Positions 5,610-8,921 of a DNA stretch of 8,921 nucleotides are shown here, one piece after another. Within the stretch, counting starts at the first letter, position 1. Every line of letters starts with the position of its first letter. The stretch comes from Eubacteriales bacterium (lineage in GTDB: Bacteria; Bacillota; Clostridia; Peptostreptococcales; Anaerovoracaceae). The stretch covers positions 1-8,921 of the forward strand of contig JAQUXD010000051.1 of the NCBI GenBank assembly GCA_028692535.1, read 5' to 3'. The notes beneath the pieces are model-generated. The model saw nothing but the letters and a program-made list of their open reading frames with translations, made no database searches and was not told where the DNA came from. A program made the position numbers and the translations under genes.

Positions 5610-6617
5610 ATGAAGTCCCTGCAGATAGGTATTTGCCACAGAGATCAGAGCTATGCAGAGGCACTGGCCGAAGCACTGTCATCCCGATGGAAGAATGTCA
5701 GGATCCATATAACGGATCCCGAAAATCAGGACCCTCTTGCGGAAATGGATTACATTCTCTGCGGAAGCAGCGCGGATGCTTTGCGCTATGGCGACAGGGT
5801 GATCCATTTGTACGACGACCCGGAAGATGTGGATCACGACAGGTTGTCAATTCACCGATATCAACCGATCGGAAGGATCACTGCACAACTAAGAAATCTG
5901 TGCGATCCCCCTTCGGGCGCGTTGCGGGTTCCGGGAGATGCAGCGAAAACGATCTTTTGGGGCTTTACTTCCGGCGTGGGCGGAAGCGGAACAAGTTCAT
6001 TGGCCCAGGCAGCCGGTCGGATCCTCAGCCGATTGCATGGGATGGAAGTGTTGCTCGTCAGATTCGGACGCTTTGTTCGAAACGAGGGCGCGTGCCGGTT
6101 TGATACGAATGATCCTTCCCTTGGACAATGCTTGTACAGAATCGTCAGCGGGGACATCATGCGTGTAAAACTATCGTCGGAGTATTGCAAAAGAGATCCC
6201 TTCGAACTGAATCTATTGGGCGGTCCTGACAGAGAGAATCCTTTGTGCTTCGCAGAAGAGGAAGATCTGTATCAGCTGCTGCATCACATCGCGCGTCATG
6301 GGGACTTTCAGCATGTTTTGCTGGATGTTCCGGCAGAGATATTCTGTTGGAAGAACCTCATGCGCCTGTGCGAACGACAAATCGTCAATTTTGGCTGTCT
6401 GCCGCACCGGTTCGCTCCGTCGGAGGTCCAAGAAGAAGTCTTGCGGGAATGTTGCCAGGCTGACGGCTCGGATCCCGTCTTCAGAATATTTCCTTTTCGC
6501 CCCATGGAAGACCCGGACAGCTTTCTTCCGGCGTTGCAAGAGGATGGTGCGGACATCCACGGACAGTTCGGAGCGGAGGTGCGGGATCTTGTTGACAGAA
6601 TGGAAAACCAACAGTAG
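5610..6617 (+). CDS. tadZ: TadZ/CpaE-like pilus assembly ParA/MinD-family protein with degenerate P-loop
   Basis: A 335-residue protein. Residues 1 to about 100 look like an atypical receiver-like domain (MKSLQIGICHRDQSYAEAL, then YILCGSS at 48-54 and VIHLYDD at 64-70). Residues from about 113 form a MinD/ParA-type domain. Its P-loop is SGVGGSGTSSLA (121-132). Against the canonical KGGxGKT[T/S] both lysines are missing, the signature one being Val123 and the Walker A one Thr128. A Walker B-like strand HVLLDVPA (235-242) follows. In this family TadZ/CpaE directs the polar placement of the Flp pilus machine, and atypical P-loops have been reported in it. The protein precedes the TadA ATPase gene by 49 bases on the same strand, which supports the name. 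Without the lysines, normal ATP hydrolysis is doubtful. The sequence is divergent, and naming rests partly on context. Confidence 0.82.
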   Translation: MKSLQIGICHRDQSYAEALAEALSSRWKNVRIHITDPENQDPLAEMDYILCGSSADALRYGDRVIHLYDDPEDVDHDRLSIHRYQPIGRITAQLRNLCDPPSGALRVPGDAAKTIFWGFTSGVGGSGTSSLAQAAGRILSRLHGMEVLLVRFGRFVRNEGACRFDTNDPSLGQCLYRIVSGDIMRVKLSSEYCKRDPFELNLLGGPDRENPLCFAEEEDLYQLLHHIARHGDFQHVLLDVPAEIFCWKNLMRLCERQIVNFGCLPHRFAPSEVQEEVLRECCQADGSDPVFRIFPFRPMEDPDSFLPALQEDGADIHGQFGAEVRDLVDRMENQQ

Positions 6618-6666
6618 CAGCTGCCCGGTATCCTTGAGGCAGTTGTCGGAAGGCGTACGGTACAGA

Positions 6667-7842
6667 ATGGCGCAAACGGCGGAAGCGCTTTCTGACGAGC
6701 AGGTCCTGGAAATCGTTGAGAATCTGGTGCTTTCGCACAGCGCGCTTGGGGACCTTTCACCCGGGAAGAAAAAAAGATGGATCCGCCTGATCTTTTGTTC
6801 TCTACGAAGAGAGTTGGAGATCCTTCACGACTACGCCGAGGACCCCGACGTTTCAGAGATTATGGTGAACGGGATCGGCGGAATCTTTATAGAGCGTTGC
6901 GGGAAGATCCAGCGTGTGCCTGTTTTCTTTGAAAATGTCGAGGATTTGGAAAAAGTTATCCGGCGGTTGGCTGCCCGTGTCAGCAGGGAAATGAATGATC
7001 TGCATCCCATCGTGGACGCCAGACTGCAAGACGGATCCAGAATCAACGCAGTCAACCGCAGCATTGCGTTGGATGGCCCGGTCCTGACTATTCGGAAATT
7101 CAACCGAGATCGAATGACGCTGGAGGATTTGATCCGTCAGAAGGATATCAGCGAGGAGGCAGCAGATCTTCTGATCCGGCTTGTGCGCAGCGGCTACAAT
7201 ATGTTCGTCAGCGGCGGAACAAGTTCGGGCAAAACGACCTTTTTGAATGTGCTTTCGGACTTCATTCCCAAGGAGGAGCGTGTGATCGTGATCGAGGATT
7301 CTGCAGAGTTGGCGATCCGGAATCATGAAAATCTGGTACGTATGGAAGCCAGAAGCGCCAATGCCCAGGGGCGCGGCGCCGTCACCATCCGGGATCTGAT
7401 CAAAACCAGTCTGAGGATGCGGCCGGACCGCATTATCGTAGGCGAAGTCCGGGGCGGGGAGGTCGTGGATATGCTGGCGGCCATGAGCACCGGGCATGAA
7501 GGCTCCCTATCCACGGGGCATGCCAATTCTCCGGCCGGCATGATCGGCCGCTTGGAGACGCTGTTCCTGACAGCATCGGGCTTTCCGGTGGAAGCCGTAC
7601 GCAGTCAGATCGCCGATGCCATTGATGTATTCGTTCATTTAAAAAGGACCTCCGACGGAAGACGCCGGGTCTGGGAGATCGCCGAGGTGGAAGGATGCAT
7701 GGAAAGTGCTGTCCGCTTGAACAAGTTGTTCCATCACGTTCCCGGAAAGGGTTTGATCTCAACGGGGAATAAACTGATACACACAGAAAAGCTGGAGCTC
7801 TACGAGCAGGGTGAGCGGGTTGACGGACTATCGAACCTATAA
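6667..7842 (+). CDS. tadA: TadA/CpaF-type secretion ATPase of the Flp pilus system
   Basis: A 391-residue cytoplasmic hexameric ATPase that powers Flp/Tad pilus assembly. Seen: N-terminal helical region, DPDVSEIMVNG (59-69), VDARLQDGSRINAV (116-129), DGPVLTIRKF (136-145), Walker A GGTSSGKTT (183-191), Asp box VIEDSAEL (208-215), Walker B region RIIVGEVRGGE (255-265) with Glu260, and His box STGHEGSLSTGHANSP (274-289). All the motifs needed for activity are present, unlike in the neighbouring TadZ. The frame is open far upstream inside tadZ, but the ATG at 6667 gives the family's usual start. Its ribosome binding site is weak (GGAAGG about 13 bases away), and TTG at 6634 or 6643 are alternatives. 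The 3' end overlaps tadB by 32 bases. Homology is unmistakable; only the start is open. Confidence 0.95.
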   Translation: MAQTAEALSDEQVLEIVENLVLSHSALGDLSPGKKKRWIRLIFCSLRRELEILHDYAEDPDVSEIMVNGIGGIFIERCGKIQRVPVFFENVEDLEKVIRRLAARVSREMNDLHPIVDARLQDGSRINAVNRSIALDGPVLTIRKFNRDRMTLEDLIRQKDISEEAADLLIRLVRSGYNMFVSGGTSSGKTTFLNVLSDFIPKEERVIVIEDSAELAIRNHENLVRMEARSANAQGRGAVTIRDLIKTSLRMRPDRIIVGEVRGGEVVDMLAAMSTGHEGSLSTGHANSPAGMIGRLETLFLTASGFPVEAVRSQIADAIDVFVHLKRTSDGRRRVWEIAEVEGCMESAVRLNKLFHHVPGKGLISTGNKLIHTEKLELYEQGERVDGLSNL

Positions 7843-8563
7843 TTTATCGAGAAGGGAACAACAAAAATACTATTTGATGGCTTTCTTTATACTGTTTTCG
7901 GTCGGGATGCTGTTTTACCGCAGTTTTGTCTTCGCATTGGTTTGCCTTCCGGCAGCGATCCCTTGCGAGAAACTGTGGGCGGAGCGAAAAGGAAGGATGC
8001 GAAGGGAAGTGTTGCTGGAAGGCTTCAGAGACGCTCTCTATTCGATATCCGCAGCCATTGCGGCAGGACGGCAAATGCCGGAAGCGGTTGCAGATGCCGG
8101 AACGCAGGTCCGCTTCTCCTATGGAGCATCAGCGCCTATTGCTGAAGAGTTTAAACGAATCACAGAACTTTACGAGGGTGCGCACGGCTCGATCGAGCTT
8201 CTGCTGATCGATTTTGGTTCAAGGAGCGGGCTGGAGGAAATACAGCAGTTCGCCTTTGTTTGCCAAATCTGCGACAGGAGCGGAGGCGATCTGGAGGAAG
8301 TTGCATTGACCAGCGCCAATTTGATCCTGGACCGGATACGTTTTCGTCGGGAAGTGCAAATGCTCACAGCGCAAAGAAAGCTGGACATCGCTTTTTTGAT
8401 ATCACTGCCGCTGCTGATCCTTCTTATTTTAAACCTGACCGCGCCGGATTATCTGGCGATCCTGTATTCAGGCCTTGCCGGGCGATGCATCATGACCGCC
8501 TGTCTTCTAACGATCGCCGCAGCTCTGAGGTGGGGGTTGCGGTTGATTGAGGTGGCGCTGTGA
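7811..8563 (+). CDS. tadB: TadB-like type II secretion F-domain membrane protein
   Basis: A 250-residue inner-membrane platform protein of the Flp pilus. Two membrane segments lie near the N terminus (about 22-36 and 38-51). A cytoplasmic T2SSF/GspF domain follows (about 68-190: FRDALYSISAAIAAGRQMPEAV, split here as FRDALYSISAAIAAG at 72-86 and RQMPEAVADA at 87-96, then FAFVCQICDRSGGDLEEV at 147-164), then two C-terminal segments (about 193-209 and 217-238). TadB normally works with TadC as the base on which TadA acts. The start is uncertain. GTG 7811 is the longest, but TTG at 7820 has the better-spaced AGGGTGAG. Either start overlaps the tadA end. The stop overlaps the next gene by four bases (GTGA). 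It is somewhat shorter than most TadB proteins, and the loss is at the N-terminal side. Confidence 0.88.
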   Translation: MSGLTDYRTYNLSRREQQKYYLMAFFILFSVGMLFYRSFVFALVCLPAAIPCEKLWAERKGRMRREVLLEGFRDALYSISAAIAAGRQMPEAVADAGTQVRFSYGASAPIAEEFKRITELYEGAHGSIELLLIDFGSRSGLEEIQQFAFVCQICDRSGGDLEEVALTSANLILDRIRFRREVQMLTAQRKLDIAFLISLPLLILLILNLTAPDYLAILYSGLAGRCIMTACLLTIAAALRWGLRLIEVAL

Positions 8564-8921
8564 AATTTTTTTCGCCTCCAGCGAAGGCAACGGACTTTCT
8601 TCGGAAGCTTGAAGATGCGATTTTCCGGAGGGAGATTCGGCAACTCAGGACCCAGTCCTGGCTGTTTTCCGACAGCAATGCTCTTGAGGCATGCCTAGCG
8701 CAAAGCCGTAAAAAAAGCCTTCGCAAAGTGCGAGCTTTGTTTTCTGCCGGATTGACGATGACCGGTATCGTTGCGATATTGTCTTTCTTTAACCCTTCTC
8801 TGGAGCAGCAGCTGTCCCGCCCCGACTTCGGAGAAGTCCCTTCTGTCGTTGCTGTGGAAGTGCAAGCTGAATTCAAAGGGCATACAGTGGATGAAACACT
8901 GCGGCTCCGACTTGCTCCGAA
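8560..8921 (+). CDS. Unnamed Tad-locus protein with one membrane segment, cut by the window end
   Basis: The frame opens with GTG at 8560 and stays open to the right edge (120 codons seen, no stop). GAGGTGG lies just upstream and the start overlaps the tadB stop by four bases, so it is translated with tadB. About 58 charged N-terminal residues (KLEDAIFRREIRQLR at 16-30, RKKSLRKVR at 50-58) are followed by one hydrophobic segment at about 60-77 (LFSAGLTMTGIVAILSFF). Then comes an apparently extracytoplasmic part: RPDFGEVPSVVAVEVQAEF (87-105) and DETLRLRLAP (111-120), which looks like beta-rich strands. By the positive-inside rule the N terminus is cytoplasmic. It is not TadC, which is an F-domain protein. 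I recall unnamed proteins with a similar RP.(F/Y)GE beta-rich ectodomain near tad genes in Bacillota, but I cannot confirm this. Function unknown. Confidence 0.75.
   Translation, partial: MKFFSPPAKATDFLRKLEDAIFRREIRQLRTQSWLFSDSNALEACLAQSRKKSLRKVRALFSAGLTMTGIVAILSFFNPSLEQQLSRPDFGEVPSVVAVEVQAEFKGHTVDETLRLRLAP

Noticed and set aside
6298..6666. An upstream extension of the TadA frame inside tadZ
   Set aside because: The frame stays open, but its translation has no resemblance to TadA and is Cys/Arg/Ser-rich. Recognisable TadA sequence begins just after the ATG at 6667.
6853..7497. A 214-codon minus-strand frame opposite tadA
   Set aside because: It is a complement of the strongly conserved TadA core, is rich in His/Asp/Gln and has no start signal.
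1..8921. CRISPR arrays, tRNA or rRNA genes, insertion sequences, toxin-antitoxin or defence genes
   Set aside because: No repeated spacer pattern, no cloverleaf or rRNA-like stretch, no transposase and no defence domains were seen in any frame; the space is filled by the genes listed.

Overview
The window looks like a chromosomal piece of a Gram-positive, Clostridia-like Bacillota. The reasons are a mid-GC base composition (not counted), strong AGGAGG-type ribosome binding sites, a YtrA-like GntR/ABC cassette, and a Flp/Tad pilus locus of the Bacillota layout. There are no RNA genes, IS elements or CRISPR arrays. Coding density is very high, and the longest gene-free stretch is about 150 bases.

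Region 1 (1-1675, plus strand) is the 3' end of a probable GntR/YtrA-type regulator, then an ABC ATPase and a six-helix membrane partner. All three overlap end to start, so they look like one translationally coupled, regulator-controlled exporter cassette. A GC-rich hairpin at 1743-1767 separates it from the convergent operon.

Region 2 (1796-5461, minus strand) is a four-gene sugar catabolic operon. In order of transcription it encodes an SgcQ/BtpA-family protein, a FGGY kinase of the L-xylulose kinase (LyxK) type, an SgcE-like divergent ribulose-phosphate 3-epimerase, and a class II aldolase/epimerase family protein carrying the catalytic residues of L-ribulose-5-phosphate 4-epimerase (AraD/UlaF). 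A sigma-A-like promoter (minus strand, 5498-5526) precedes it. Read together, a kinase plus a 3-epimerase plus a 4-epimerase is what is needed to bring an L-ketopentose such as L-xylulose to D-xylulose 5-phosphate. Here an SgcE-type enzyme stands where UlaE/SgbU normally works, and the SgcQ-like protein has no known step. No transporter or dedicated regulator lies in the operon.

Region 3 (5610-end, plus strand) is the start of a divergently transcribed tad/flp operon. It encodes TadZ/CpaE with a degenerate P-loop, TadA/CpaF ATPase, TadB inner-membrane platform protein, and then a gene I cannot name, cut by the window end. That last protein has one membrane segment and lies where tadC is often found. 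A good extended -10 promoter and a strong ribosome binding site precede tadZ. The 148-base divergent interval (5462-5609) holds both promoters and a candidate operator.
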